From assembly GCA_013076295.1 (NCBI GenBank), contig RQOL01000658.1, positions 2,730,353-2,794,352 of the forward strand: DNA of 64,000 nt, given 5' to 3'. Source of the DNA: Sanderia malayensis. Its lineage: Eukaryota > Cnidaria > Scyphozoa > Semaeostomeae > Pelagiidae. A model generated the notes under the pieces. That model was not told where the DNA came from. It did no database searches and worked only from the letters and a program-made list of their open reading frames with translations. How positions within the stretch are numbered: position 1 is the stretch's first letter; each line of letters begins with the position of its first letter. The translations under genes and the position numbers were made by a program. This document shows positions 38,680 through 51,905 of this stretch, one piece after another.

Positions 38680-39901
38680 ACCAAATGCTGCAAAATCTCT
38701 TTCAATTGTCCTTTCTAAACTTTGATTATATAGTTAATATAAGACCAAGCTATGCAGTTTGGTCCAAGCGTGGTGGTTTGTGAACAGAAAGAGAGCTCGT
38801 TATACAGAAGACAGAGGTAATAATAAAAAATAAGAATAATATGAAAAACAATTTATATTGTCGGATTTTACGCTCTATTTATTTCGCTTAAAAGGCCATC
38901 ACTGGCTTTTTGTTTGCACAAAGGTTTTCATTCATTCAATTAAACAAAAAAAATAAGAAAGCAACGAAGCATTAAGGGAATTATTCAATGCATCTTAATA
39001 AGATCAATGTTGTTATTTAATGACATGCGATGGCGTATCCTTCCCTTGAAACAGTCAATTATCCATTCATATTTATTTGTTTTCCTTTTGCCCATGTCAA
39101 AACAGCCGACCAAAACAACGGTTTATTTATGTCTACGTAGATGCATTCCATGCCATACATTTCTATATTAAACAAACCGAGTCATAGCTCAAACAAATTC
39201 AAAATAGCAATACTATTTAACTATCCGAAAGGAAAGCACGATTATTCTATCAAATATATTTTTCATCAAATCAACCATACAATGAAGCCGTGTTTGAATT
39301 GAGAATCCAGAAATTTGAAATCAGGTTAACGAGGGAATTTTCAGCTTTAGGGCATTTTGCATTCATATTGAGAAAGTTAAAGGATATTAAGACAGATTAA
39401 TCTTCTATAACGACTTTTATAAATATAATTGCATTTTCTTTGAATAATTGCGGCTTTTTCTTTTACTCTAATATTTAAGAATATTAGCTAACCCATTTCA
39501 TCTGTATTTAAACTTTCTATTAAGTTTTCAAACAAAATTAGAGGTGCTAATAATTTATACTTTATTATTTTGCGAACGGAAATCAGGGATTTCCATGTTA
39601 AGGTTTGTGAAATTACCAAGGCCCGACGTTGGAAATATTCCTATCTCAACCTTGCCAAGAAGTAATAAAAATCATAACAATTTCAATTCATAGTTCGCTA
39701 TAAAGTTATCTTTCTCTACTGACCATATTTAGAAATTTTAACAGTACTGACATTTACTCTCCACTTGGCTAAAACATAAATACTTGTAAATATTAATCAC
39801 AAATTACCAATTATTAATATACTGAACTAACATTTGTTCCATGTTTCTCCCGTTCCGTGTCTGTCAATTGAAATATATGTTCGACAATTAAATTAGAAAT
39901 T
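38680..39901. other. Gap upstream of the orphan exon, downstream of PDXDC1
   Basis: AT-rich, with no exon, RNA gene or repeat that I can support. Confidence 0.4.
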
Positions 39902-42900
39902 TTAAACATTTGATTCTTTAACTTCATGCCCTTCTTCATCTACTTTAATTGCAGAAGAATTATCACCAACAACAAAATTGTCCTCCATTTTCATGCCTTC
40001 TTCAATATTTCCTTGCTCTTCTGATTCAGGTGTCGATGTCTCGGATTGACCAAGGATTTTTAAATCAGTTGATGATAACTTATCATCATCATGAGCATCT
40101 GCACTTACATCAAATGGAATTCCAGCCTCATTATCAGGATCACCACCATCTTTGCTTTCATTCTGAATCTGCATTTTATATTTGTATGTTTTCTCTGTTG
40201 ACTCCAGTTTGCCTGAATGAAACAAAACAAACAAAAATAAACAAAGCGAAAATTTTATAAACAAGAAGTAAACAAATTCACAAGAGAGAAGTATACCAAT
40301 ATTTGATTGAACAAATGAACAAATGAAAAAGCGAATAACTGAACAAAAGAAACAAATAAATAAACGAACGAACGAGCCAATAAATGAACAAATAAACGAA
40401 TGAATGAATGAATGAATAAAAATTAAAAAATTCCTCAAACCTGAAGCGAGGTTGAATGCTCTTCCTGTAACACCACGTGACTCTTTTTCTGGAGGTGACA
40501 GCCAATTGTAAACAGAGCCAAAAACAGGGACATTTCTCAAAACACCCTGGTCAGCAAAAACATCAATAATGATCATACAATTATCGTTTACAATATCAAA
40601 TACAATCACAGTAACACGGTAAAAATAATAGAAATTTTCTTACATCTTCAAAGAATTTCTCCTCCGACTCTTTCTGCAACCCAGCTTCGGCCTCGTGAAT
40701 CTTTGCTTGAATTGCATCACTTACTGTTTCTAAAAACTTTGAAGTAAACAATGAATTAGTAATAAGAAATATAAAGAACAATGATCGATGAAAGTTTCTG
40801 TTATTTCACAAAAATACTTGATTGTACATTAAAATAACTTACTTTGGAATTATCCTCCAATTCCTCAGCTATCCTTGATACTCTTTCTGCAAACAGACTT
40901 ATATCAAAAGAGTCGTCAACCTGAAAGATAAATAAAAAGCAACATCATATTAATATTATCATGCAGTCTTTATGATGCCTTTAAGAGTGGGAGCTACTCA
41001 AGTGTGATGCGTACCAGTCCAATCTGAATGAAAACTTGTCCACTTGAAGACTTTCCTTGGTGCAAATTTGAAAATTCTTCAGATAATCTGTCCAGAATGC
41101 TCAAATTGAGATCGTTAGCTTCTTTCTTCTTAATATCACTTAGATTTGAAAGATCCTTCATTTTCCAATAATTCGGTACACATCTGTGAAAGACAAAAAT
41201 AGATTTATGTCAATTAAAATAAGATAGATAGTAACTTAATAAAACAGTAATGTTGCTTGAATTGTTAAGAAATTAGGTGGTAAATTCTCTTACTGAAAAG
41301 CACCAACTATTGGCAAATCAGGAATATCAATCAGAACAACATCCTTTACACTTTGAAAATGCTCTTGAAAAATATTTCTTGTGAGCAGTGTTGTATCCAT
41401 TTTTACCTACAAATAAATTCACACTATATACATAATACTGCACGAAGATAGCATAAAAATTAATATATAATATGAATAGAATTAATAATTAATATGAATA
41501 CATGATAATTGGTCTTACGATTTCTTGTTCGAGTTGTGCAATAAACGCATCAATGTGATCTCTTGTGGTTGCACACGCTTTAAAAATATTTATATTATAT
41601 TAAAAAATTTATATATCAAAGTTGTTAACTGTCTTGACAATTATACAATTTTGAATGAATTTCGTCCAATAAAAATATCGATAAATGGTTATTACCTTTT
41701 GCACTGTGCAAAGGATTAAACGTAATGCATATTCCTTCCCTTGATATTTGCTTTACATCAATTCGCACATTCTTGTGTAGCTCTTGTAGTGAATTTGCAA
41801 GCTTAACACAAAACAAAAACACTTTAAGACTAATCAGCAATCATCAATAAATAATCAGTAATATGAAATAAAGGAACTTTATGGAAAGAAGTTTATATGG
41901 ACATGAAATAAGAAAGAACAATAAATATGTAAAATAGAAAGTAAATAGAAAAATACTTACTAAACAATTGAAAGCATCGGAAAGTTTTGGAGAAATCTCA
42001 ACTGGGTTTTTTGACGTCATTGCTTGATGCTCTTTTGAAATCTTATCAGCACTAACGTCGTCATCTGAAACCAGAAATACCCATGACATAATGTATAAAT
42101 AAAAGCGAAATAACAACACAGCAAGTGTTCAGTTGTAAGAAGAAACATCTAAATAATGCAAGATCATTGCTCCTTTGTAAGAATCTTAATTATTGATTGA
42201 CTGCTACGACCAAAACAAATGCTACGTTTATACAAGGTTACAAGATAAAGAATGATTCATATTAATGTCATCACAAGAGTAAAAACAGGGCAGAGGGGGT
42301 TAAAGAAATAGATAGAGACCTTCATATTCAAGAGAGCTTGATGAACTGTAAGTTAATGATGGTGTAGCCTTGTATCGAAATACAACAATAGGGGATACAA
42401 CATTTGATTGCTCAAGCCGTTTGATTCCTGATACCATGTCTAATCGATGCGATAATTGCTGAGCCTAGAAATTAAAAACACCAAATCACAACACATGACA
42501 ATACCTACTTATTAACTATTCAGACTGAAATAAATGATTACAATTTAATATTTAATAACACACAAATGAATATATCAAAATCAAGCTTCACAAACCAATT
42601 CAGAAGCGTTGATGAAAATGTTTCTCATCTCTTCCAGACCTGCAAGAAAAACAAAAAAAATTAGTTAGTTATAATGTGCCATTAAGCGTAGCAGTATTTC
42701 AAATAGATTATTGTAAACATAAGTGATAAGTTAGTAATGATATGAACCAATTGAGTTTATGACGCTCCATAGAGGCAAGCACATCAATTTATCAACAATT
42801 TCCTTTGACTCCAATCCACTGTGTTCAGCCTAAAATATACAAAAAATAAACAATTATCATTTATAATTATTATCATGGGAATCGCTGAAATAGATTGACA

Positions 42901-45900
42901 AAAAGCTGAAATTGTACATACCAATAATGGGTTTGAAGTTTTATAGAATGTCTATGGTTTTATTAAGGAACACTAAACTACAATAAACAATTCTAAACAA
43001 TTTAATGATGAGAGAAGTATCTCTCCTAACGTCGCAATCCTCTTCGTGATAAATTTGTATTCTTATTACAAATAAAAAATAACAAATAAAATAAATTAGT
43101 AGAAAATGTGTCATATATTATCATAAATTAGATCGAAGAAAGGGATACACAGTATGGAAGAGTGAAACACGCCATCCAATCAGGAAGATTTAATGTCATA
43201 CTATCAGCACTTGATGATGACTGAAAATTAACAACATTCATTCATTGAATATTCAATGCGAATATAATAATAACCTCATTGAAAGAAGGAGTAACCAAAT
43301 AGCAAACACTTACAGCTATGGAAGGAGGAACTTTTGGTAAAGCAAGAGTTGCCAACGAGTCACTAGAAGAGCAAAAACATGTTCAATAATTTGAATATAA
43401 ATCTGAATGATAGAATGAACTTAGTAATAGCTACGAATGAAAGATTAAGAATAAATACCCTTCAACGTGAAGCCAAACACCAGATTGTGTGCAAATTTCC
43501 CTAAGTCTAGTCAGATTATCTGTGTGGCCAGTAACTGGAGTTCCTGCAAAATAAAAATAAAAGCAATAAATCAGAGCACCGACCATTTGTAGCATAGCAA
43601 AAATACCACCACATGGCTACAATTGGCGAAATGTATCCTTGATAAAGTTATTTCTGGTTCCACAGACCAGCGTAGAAGAAAATTTCGAATATTGCGCATT
43701 CTCAAATCTTCAAAAAAATCAAACGACCCTTGCGCAAGCAGTATAAAAACGTGTCATTGCAGTTACCTGCATATGCAATTAGAATCAGTGGAGTTTTGCC
43801 ACAGGACACATCATCTGTCAAAAGTCTATCAAACGCAGCAACATCCTAGAAAAACAGAAGACAAAATTAGGCTCCTTATAGAATGCAAAGCAAAACAGGA
43901 CTTTGAATATACTGGAAATTGAGGCTCCATAATAATAATTTCAACATTTGAGACTTACCATTGCATAAGGAGATCCAATCAGGGTATTGCATGAAACTAG
44001 AAATTAAATAAAATATCATTAACTAATGGAACAATATTTGTCATTTCGCTTAATAATAAAATTAAGTGCACCTCCCGCAAAAAATAAATTTGGGTTTTAC
44101 CTTTGCAAATACTTGATTGAGGCAGACCAAGCTAGAAAAGAAAAGAAATTAATAGAATAACAGCAAACCAAACACAAATTCCATCAAACAATTTATTTGT
44201 GTAATAAACAGAATCAAATAAATACGAATGGTTGCAGAGCTCAAAACATCTTGCATACTAATAGTAAGTTTCATCCTGGCGACAATTTGTCTCGAAATTC
44301 TCGAGCTCAATGCAACAGCATTATAATTACGAGGCTGCGGAGGAGTACTAGACCAAACGTGGTCACCACGCGCATTAGCATACTACTTGGTGGTGCGCAG
44401 GAACCCTTCGTGAGTGTTCAAATGAATGAATCACAGGGATGCAATGTAGTGAATTTTATATTCCATTATGTAATGAATGCTCCAGCGCAATACCCAGGAA
44501 CTTAGTACTGCGCAGGTCAGCCAAACTTTAAAGGAGAACCGACACGCCAAAATAATTTTGCCTAAATCGGGAGAAACAATGCCGGAGATTTCAAATATCA
44601 ACTTCGTTTTTCCAAAAAATCATTCAATTTCGAGTTACAGCCCTTCCAAAAACTCGGAAATTGCCGATTATTTTGCAATTTTCGCAACCCTTTCGGTGAT
44701 GATTTTACTGACGTCACAAATACCATGTTGAAATCAACGTGAAGCAATAACACAGTGAGTCATGTCCGGGGAAGGGATGAAAACTCTCTTCTATTAAAAT
44801 GATTCCTGGGTTTTTATTTATCAGTTAAACATTGTAAAAATGGTTGTATGTCCTGCCTATAACTGTAGTGGCACTGGAAAAGCACTTTTCTCGTTTTCTT
44901 CTTACAAAATTGTTCGCAAACGATGCATAGAAAAAATGCGTTTAGTAAACCTTTTAGGCCTACCAAAGCTTCCAGCCAGTGCGAAAGTCACTTCAAGGAA
45001 ACATGTTTCCAAAGAAATCCACACTTGATCAAGGTGACAGAAGTGAAATTCAAGCTTGCATTGAAGCCAGATGCCATTCCCATTCCACAGTTGATTTGAC
45101 TTTTCTTCGCCAAAGAGGAAGTGTCATGTGAGATTTATGACGAGCAATTCAAGACAGAATAAGGAAAGATTTGGTTCAAAGAAACGGCAAATATACACAA
45201 AAATGTCCTGTAAATCTCTATTTGCAATCCTTTCGATGTTAAAATAATCATCTTCATGATCGTTCACCCAATCGTCATCAGACTCACTTGCTGCCATTGC
45301 TGCCTCAGGATTATGCTCAAATATGAAAATGGCTGAATCGCTTCACCCTCGAGAATATCCGGGTAGTGAAAGTCATGACTTAAGTCTTCAGACATTTCTT
45401 ATTAATTATAAACCTTCTTCCGAGCTGATTAAACACAGAAATGCCTTCTAAAGCAAGAATAAAAATATCGAAGTGCCTTTTCCTTGTGTTTTGATCGTCG
45501 TGGCCGAGACAACATGGTATTTGTGACATCACACGCTCTCGGTGGCTCTCGCTCAAACTCGGTGAAATTCTCGGGATTTTGAAATTCGTATTTCAACTGC
45601 CTGTAACTCGAAATTGAATAATTTTTTGGAAAAACGAAGTTGATATTTGAAATCTCCGGCATTGTTTCTCCCGATTTAGACAAAATTATTTTGGCGTGTC
45701 GGTTCTCCTTTAAGGATTGACAAGTCCTATGTTCAGAACTTCCATAGACTAGAACTCACTACACTATACATAAGGGAGACTGGATAGCCCAGTGGTAGGG
45801 CATCAGCGTGAGAGGCCAACGGTCGAGCCCCAACCAGTCACTATATTTGCTCAATGTGTTGTGGTGGCAGTACAGGATGTTGGACGGCTGTTGGTGAGAG

Positions 45901-47768
45901 GTCAGCCTTCGGACAAACAAAGCCTTCAGTGCTTGAGAGATGCTTGAGAATTAGACTTCATCTGATGTGCACTCACAAGAGCTCATGGTAGTGCAACACC
46001 CAAGTGGAGACAGGTTTATACAATTCTAGGGTAATTTTGAGGAGTTGACAAAAACAGAAAACCCCAAGTGCTCACAATTTGATCAATCATGCTCCTCCGT
46101 GAGTTACATAAATATGATTAGAAATAAATACCTGTGTTCTGAGGTTTTTCCCAAAATCAGTTGGCGCTGCTCCACTTATGTAAATCACTGGAGGCCTGAT
46201 GAAAGAAGTTCAAACATCTAAGAATTATCAGAGAAGTTTGCTGTGCCTGACTTGAATGGAATGGGTTTGCGAGAAAAGACAATACCTTGTATACAATGCA
46301 GTGAAGCCATCTGATGTAAGCTTTGCATATTTCATGTACAAGGCAAGCTTGCAAACTTAAATTGAAAAAACAGGCATTGACTGATTTATCTGCATCCAAT
46401 AATTAACAGACAAATAATGAAATCTAATGAATGAAAAAAAAAACATCGATATAAACCATTGACAACTCCTTTAAACTGAACATCGTGGAAGTAAGTGAAT
46501 CCATTCTCCAATCTAGAAAATAAATCATTAAATAAATAAGAAAGCATTTATGTTCTGATGAATTGTTATACACTAACTGTAATATGTTACAGCAGTGGAC
46601 AAAAGTCCTGGGGCACCTACGATTTTGCAAATTTTCAATGTATCTTTTACCCCCCTCCTTCTCAAACAATGTTTTTTTAGAGAAAGGCACTTACAATATA
46701 AAAAATATTCCATTTAAAAGGTGATGATGAGGCTCTGGTGAAGCAGACAACAATGTTTTTGAGGGAGTAGGGGATGGAGTGGGGCCCACAAAGAATGAAA
46801 ATGACAAGGAAGTAGCATTTTTTGCACTTTTTCAAATATCTCAGGGACTTTGTCCACCATTGTACTTTGAAAGACCAACTTACCCAAAAAGACTTGATAT
46901 AAACTTTTGGCTTTCTAGATTAATGTCATCGAGTACAGCAGGAAGATGTTCATACTCGAAACATTGAAGATATCCTTTCATGTTATTAGACATTAATGAA
47001 ATATGTTTAATTCTATCAATGTCATCGCTCTTGCTAAAAATAAAAAAACCAAATGAAGTTTATTGAACTCTTGAAACTAGAAGATTACATGAAACTAATA
47101 GAGTTTAATTTTGGTAGCGTTAAAGATCAAATACCTTGATTCGTAAAATGATATTTTGTTGTCCAGCTTTTTAAAAACACTGCACAAGTTTGAACTTCTG
47201 CAAAATGGAAAAAATTGCTCTCAATTGCAAACTAAATTCCAGTAACAAATGAGCTTTTCTCTGGCTCTAAAGCTTTAGTATGCACCATTGCTACACCTTT
47301 CTCAAGGAACCAACATCAGTAAATAATAGGGTAGGAAGGATACAGATAGGTGGGTGGAGACAGATAGGGGTGGGGTTATGTTAAGGAGGGAGTGATACTA
47401 TAACATTGGCATTGAGCAAAATGAATAAAAACTCACGTGCTATACTGGTGTTGGATGCTTTTGACAAACATATTTATTGCACTTATATTTTCCTACAATA
47501 TACAATAAATTTAACTATTCATTTTTCGATCATTTGTTGTAGTTGCAGTGACGTGACAATGACTTGAATTGAAATCACTCACATGGCCTTAGCACTTTGG
47601 AAAGTATAGTTGGAAAGTAAGAAGCAAAGCGGCAAAAGATTAAAAAATAAAGTTTAAATAAAACGTTTTAAGTCATACACAAACCGAGTTTTCCTTGCCA
47701 TCTTCTAAGGCACTTTTTGTATTCATTTCTTCTGAATTTAATTCAGCTTTTTCTGCAGTGGGAGCCAT
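39902..47768 (-). CDS. PDXDC1: PDXDC1, PLP-decarboxylase-fold protein (complete, 26 exons)
   Basis: Exons: 47768-47685, 47492-47437, 47197-47135, 47033-46884, 46512-46457, 46355-46286, 46195-46132, 44131-44101, 43996-43959, 43845-43767, 43543-43459, 43362-43314, 43220-43149, 42951-42922 (30-nt microexon), 42829-42748, 42639-42596, 42464-42320, 42064-41961, 41801-41696, 41577-41519, 41406-41294, 41183-41015, 40920-40843, 40736-40644, 40546-40441, 40212-39902. They sum to 778 residues (human 788). Diagnostic blocks are PPVIYISGAAPTDFG, GTPVTGHTDNLTRLREIC, VWLHVEG, GVLRNVPVFGSVYNWLSPPE and KLESTEKTYKYKMQ. The fold belongs to group II PLP decarboxylases (GAD/DDC-like). The position of the Schiff-base lysine (NPHK in GAD) reads NLPDW here, so catalysis by the usual mechanism is doubtful. 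The C-terminal tail is acidic and disordered. Human PDXDC1 has been linked to lipid traits. The intron 44132-46131 hosts two mobile elements. Confidence 0.95.
44528..45713. mobile_element. TTAA-flanked DNA transposon remnant with THAP domain (Kolobok-like)
   Basis: The element lies at 44532-45709, with TTAA on both sides (44528-44531, 45710-45713). The ends start AGGAGAACCGACACGCC on both strands. The inverted similarity continues for over 100 bp on the left (to about 44645) and on the right (from about 45595). TTAA target duplication plus a THAP gene fits the Kolobok superfamily, but AGGAGA termini alone do not prove it. Confidence 0.85.
44840..45099 (+). pseudogene. Broken THAP-type DNA-binding domain gene inside the TTAA element
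   Basis: An ATG at 44840 begins MVVCPAYNCSG and continues LFSF, which matches the first half of a THAP zinc-binding domain (Cys4, Cys9). The second half (QCESHF, with the C-x2-H pair) is in another frame from about 44951. The domain is therefore split by a frameshift near 44945-44960, and stops end it at about 45100. No transposase catalytic region is visible in the remaining 600 bp, so the element cannot encode its own transposase. Confidence 0.75.
45771..46030 (+). mobile_element. tRNA-derived SINE in a PDXDC1 intron
   Basis: An A-box TAGCCCAGTGG (45785-45795) and a B-box GGTCGAGCCCC (45821-45831) are spaced as in a tRNA gene within GGGAGACTGGATAGCCCAGT. The segment then runs into about 200 bp of unrelated body. 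It does not match the SINE at 23946 or 61017 and is a separate family. Confidence 0.75.
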
Positions 47769-48464
47769 TTCAAAGTTTCACAGTAAGTCCAATGATGGAT
47801 ATATCAACAGTCAAAAATAGCTGACAATGTCGTAAGCAGAAGTAGGCACAAGACTAAATCAACAATCGTCAACTTTTATCTTATTTCTTTGCATTCTCTT
47901 TTTAGATATAAACATTTGCAATAAGTCAAATAAAATATAACGGAAGGCATATAACAAAAACAAAAAATATCGAAATGCTAGGATTATTGGAAAATAAATA
48001 AAGATCAAATTTCTGTATTACGATATGCTCCGCATGTCGTATGTCGTCGAATCAAAACAATTTTCCAGCCAACTATTTTTGACTGTTGATATAAATCATC
48101 TACTTGGCTTTACAAAAGCCACGCAGCCAAATGCAACGTTTACAGTTTTCATAACGAGGCTGCAGTAACACGATGACGTAATGCATAGAGCCTGGCTAAC
48201 CGAGTTGCTACGCAACACAACTTCCACATTCGATTACAACAAAAGAAACCGAATTTCCATTCGAAATTGGATTGGGAAGTAGAATTGAATGGCGTTGATG
48301 AAGAATGCCATCCTTTCAGAAAAAACCTTTTCACAATACGTCACCTGCTGCTGTTAGCTGAATGGAAAGTATTCCATGTTAAGTTATGTTCAGTTAGCAG
48401 ATAAAATCGAGCATATGTTTAATGGCTGGAGTGTTTTAGTAAAAAACCCGTAATAGGAATAGCC
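47769..48464. promoter_or_regulatory. Divergent intergenic region between PDXDC1 and SMDT1
   Basis: 696 bp separate two head-to-head start codons, so a shared bidirectional promoter is plausible. It holds a TGACGTAA-type CRE-like site near 48173 (GATGACGTAATGC). I found no clear TATA box. Confidence 0.45.
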
Positions 48465-48791
48465 ATGGTTTTAGTCACAAGATGGAATAACTTGCAAAGT
48501 CATCTTTCAAGAATAAATTCAATAACGGAAGTAGCAAGGCACGTTGGAAGTGCAGGATTAAAAAGAAAACGGTGGAATTCTTTGTTTACACGGAAAACAT
48601 CAACATATCATAATTATAAGAGAACTCATTTGAGATCAGGAGCAGTTTTGCCGAAACCAAGGAAAGAAAATCTTGGATTTATAAAAATTGCTTCTCTTGT
48701 TTTCCCATTTATGTTTATCGGTGGAATGATGTCCAGCACAGGTGCAGCAATTTTGCACGAATTTGATATATTCTCACCAGAAGATAATTGA
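48465..48791 (+). CDS. SMDT1: EMRE, essential regulator of the mitochondrial calcium uniporter
   Basis: A single-exon 108-residue ORF on the plus strand. The N-terminal about 50 residues are rich in Arg, Ser and Thr with no acid until Glu22, as in a mitochondrial targeting sequence. RSGAVLPKPRK (57-67) matches the RSGAILPKP block of human EMRE. One membrane helix (about 72-95) contains FIGGMMSS with the GxxxS-type packing motif (86-90). HEFDIFSPEDN ends the protein, against EHDIFVPED followed by poly-Asp in human. EMRE sits in the inner membrane, holds the MCU pore in its conducting state and bridges to MICU1. Only the acidic tail is reduced. The start is supported by the targeting sequence. 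A polyadenylation hexamer AATAAA lies at 48825-48830. Confidence 0.93.
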   Translation: MVLVTRWNNLQSHLSRINSITEVARHVGSAGLKRKRWNSLFTRKTSTYHNYKRTHLRSGAVLPKPRKENLGFIKIASLVFPFMFIGGMMSSTGAAILHEFDIFSPEDN

Positions 48792-48824
48792 ATGAATTTT
48801 ACGATTTACCAATATATTCACGAA

Positions 48825-48830
48825 TAATAA
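48825..48830 (+). terminator. Polyadenylation signal of SMDT1
   Basis: AATAAA, 34 nt after the stop codon on the same strand. Confidence 0.6.
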
Positions 48831-49612
48831 ACGCACAATAGTAACTATAAACGCACAAAGTATTAGTATACACATATTATTAATTTTTAAAATTACAGCT
48901 CGGTATTATATGATGGTAGACAGGCAGTTGTATTATATCTTCATCACAAAAAATAGCAAGAAAACAAGTCGCATGTAGAAGTTGATTGTAATTAATAATT
49001 GAAAGATTTCTGTCATTGCACAAATGTTTTCTCTCCCACTTAGGTTTGGGCTGTGACCTTACACATTTCAAAAAGAGACACAAGTATAAATGGAAATAAT
49101 TTAGCAGAATATACAACACATATCATTATTGTCTTGAAAAATACCTCAAGCAAGTGAATCTACGTAAAGTTATGAAACTAATGAAAATGCACTTCACTTG
49201 AAGTTTATCAAAACCAATGCAGTATATTAGATCAATTTTCTAGATCAACAAGGTCTGTGTAAATACTAGAAAAATGCAATTTTACTTAACCTACACAATC
49301 CAAGAAATGTAAATTAAAAGCAGCTAAATGTGAACATAATGAAAAAAGTGAGCATCAGAAAATTTCACTCATGCTCACTTTCCTTGGGCATGATTTACTA
49401 CTGCCAGGCAAATGCGATTAAGTTTTTCTGAATTATACAAATGTCATAAAAAGTTCAAGGCACAACAAAGCTTGGTCTTTTATGCACCTCGAAATTTTTA
49501 AGAAAATTAATTAAATACACAAAAATTACAGACATGTCTTAGTTGCATAAGTCTTTGTATAGGGTGGAAAGTTATGACAATTGAATAGAGCCCATTTTGA
49601 ATTTGTATACTT
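48831..49612. other. Convergent gap between SMDT1 and GRB2
   Basis: It holds the 3' UTRs of both convergent genes. I see no other gene. The GCTCACTTT and AAGTGAGC pair near 49347-49382 is a short imperfect hairpin. Confidence 0.45.
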
Positions 49613-51564
<1,952 letters not shown>

Positions 51565-51905
51565 TTCGCGAAGAATAAAATAGTAAACGAGAACTCAAAT
51601 GCTTGATAATTACGAGTTTCTCCAGCAGTAATCTTTGACAATATCAATCGAAACTTTCCCAATCTCGCTTTGGTTTTGTTTCCTTCCTTTCCTCCGAGCT
51701 TTATCGCCTGTCCCTCGTCTCGCGGGAAAGATGCAGCATTCCGCGGAACACGTTGGCGTTGGAAATGGCACGCAAGGGGAAATGGGCAAGGACTTCATGT
51801 AAGAATATCCTAAGGCCCTGAAATATATATCGGACGAACCATATATGGTACTACCATGTATATGTATGGTATAGTATAGTAGTATAGTACCTGTATACTA
51901 TTATA

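Noticed and set aside
45785..45840. Functional tRNA gene in a PDXDC1 intron
   Set aside because: The promoter boxes are good, but no clean cloverleaf closes and the sequence continues into a SINE-like body.
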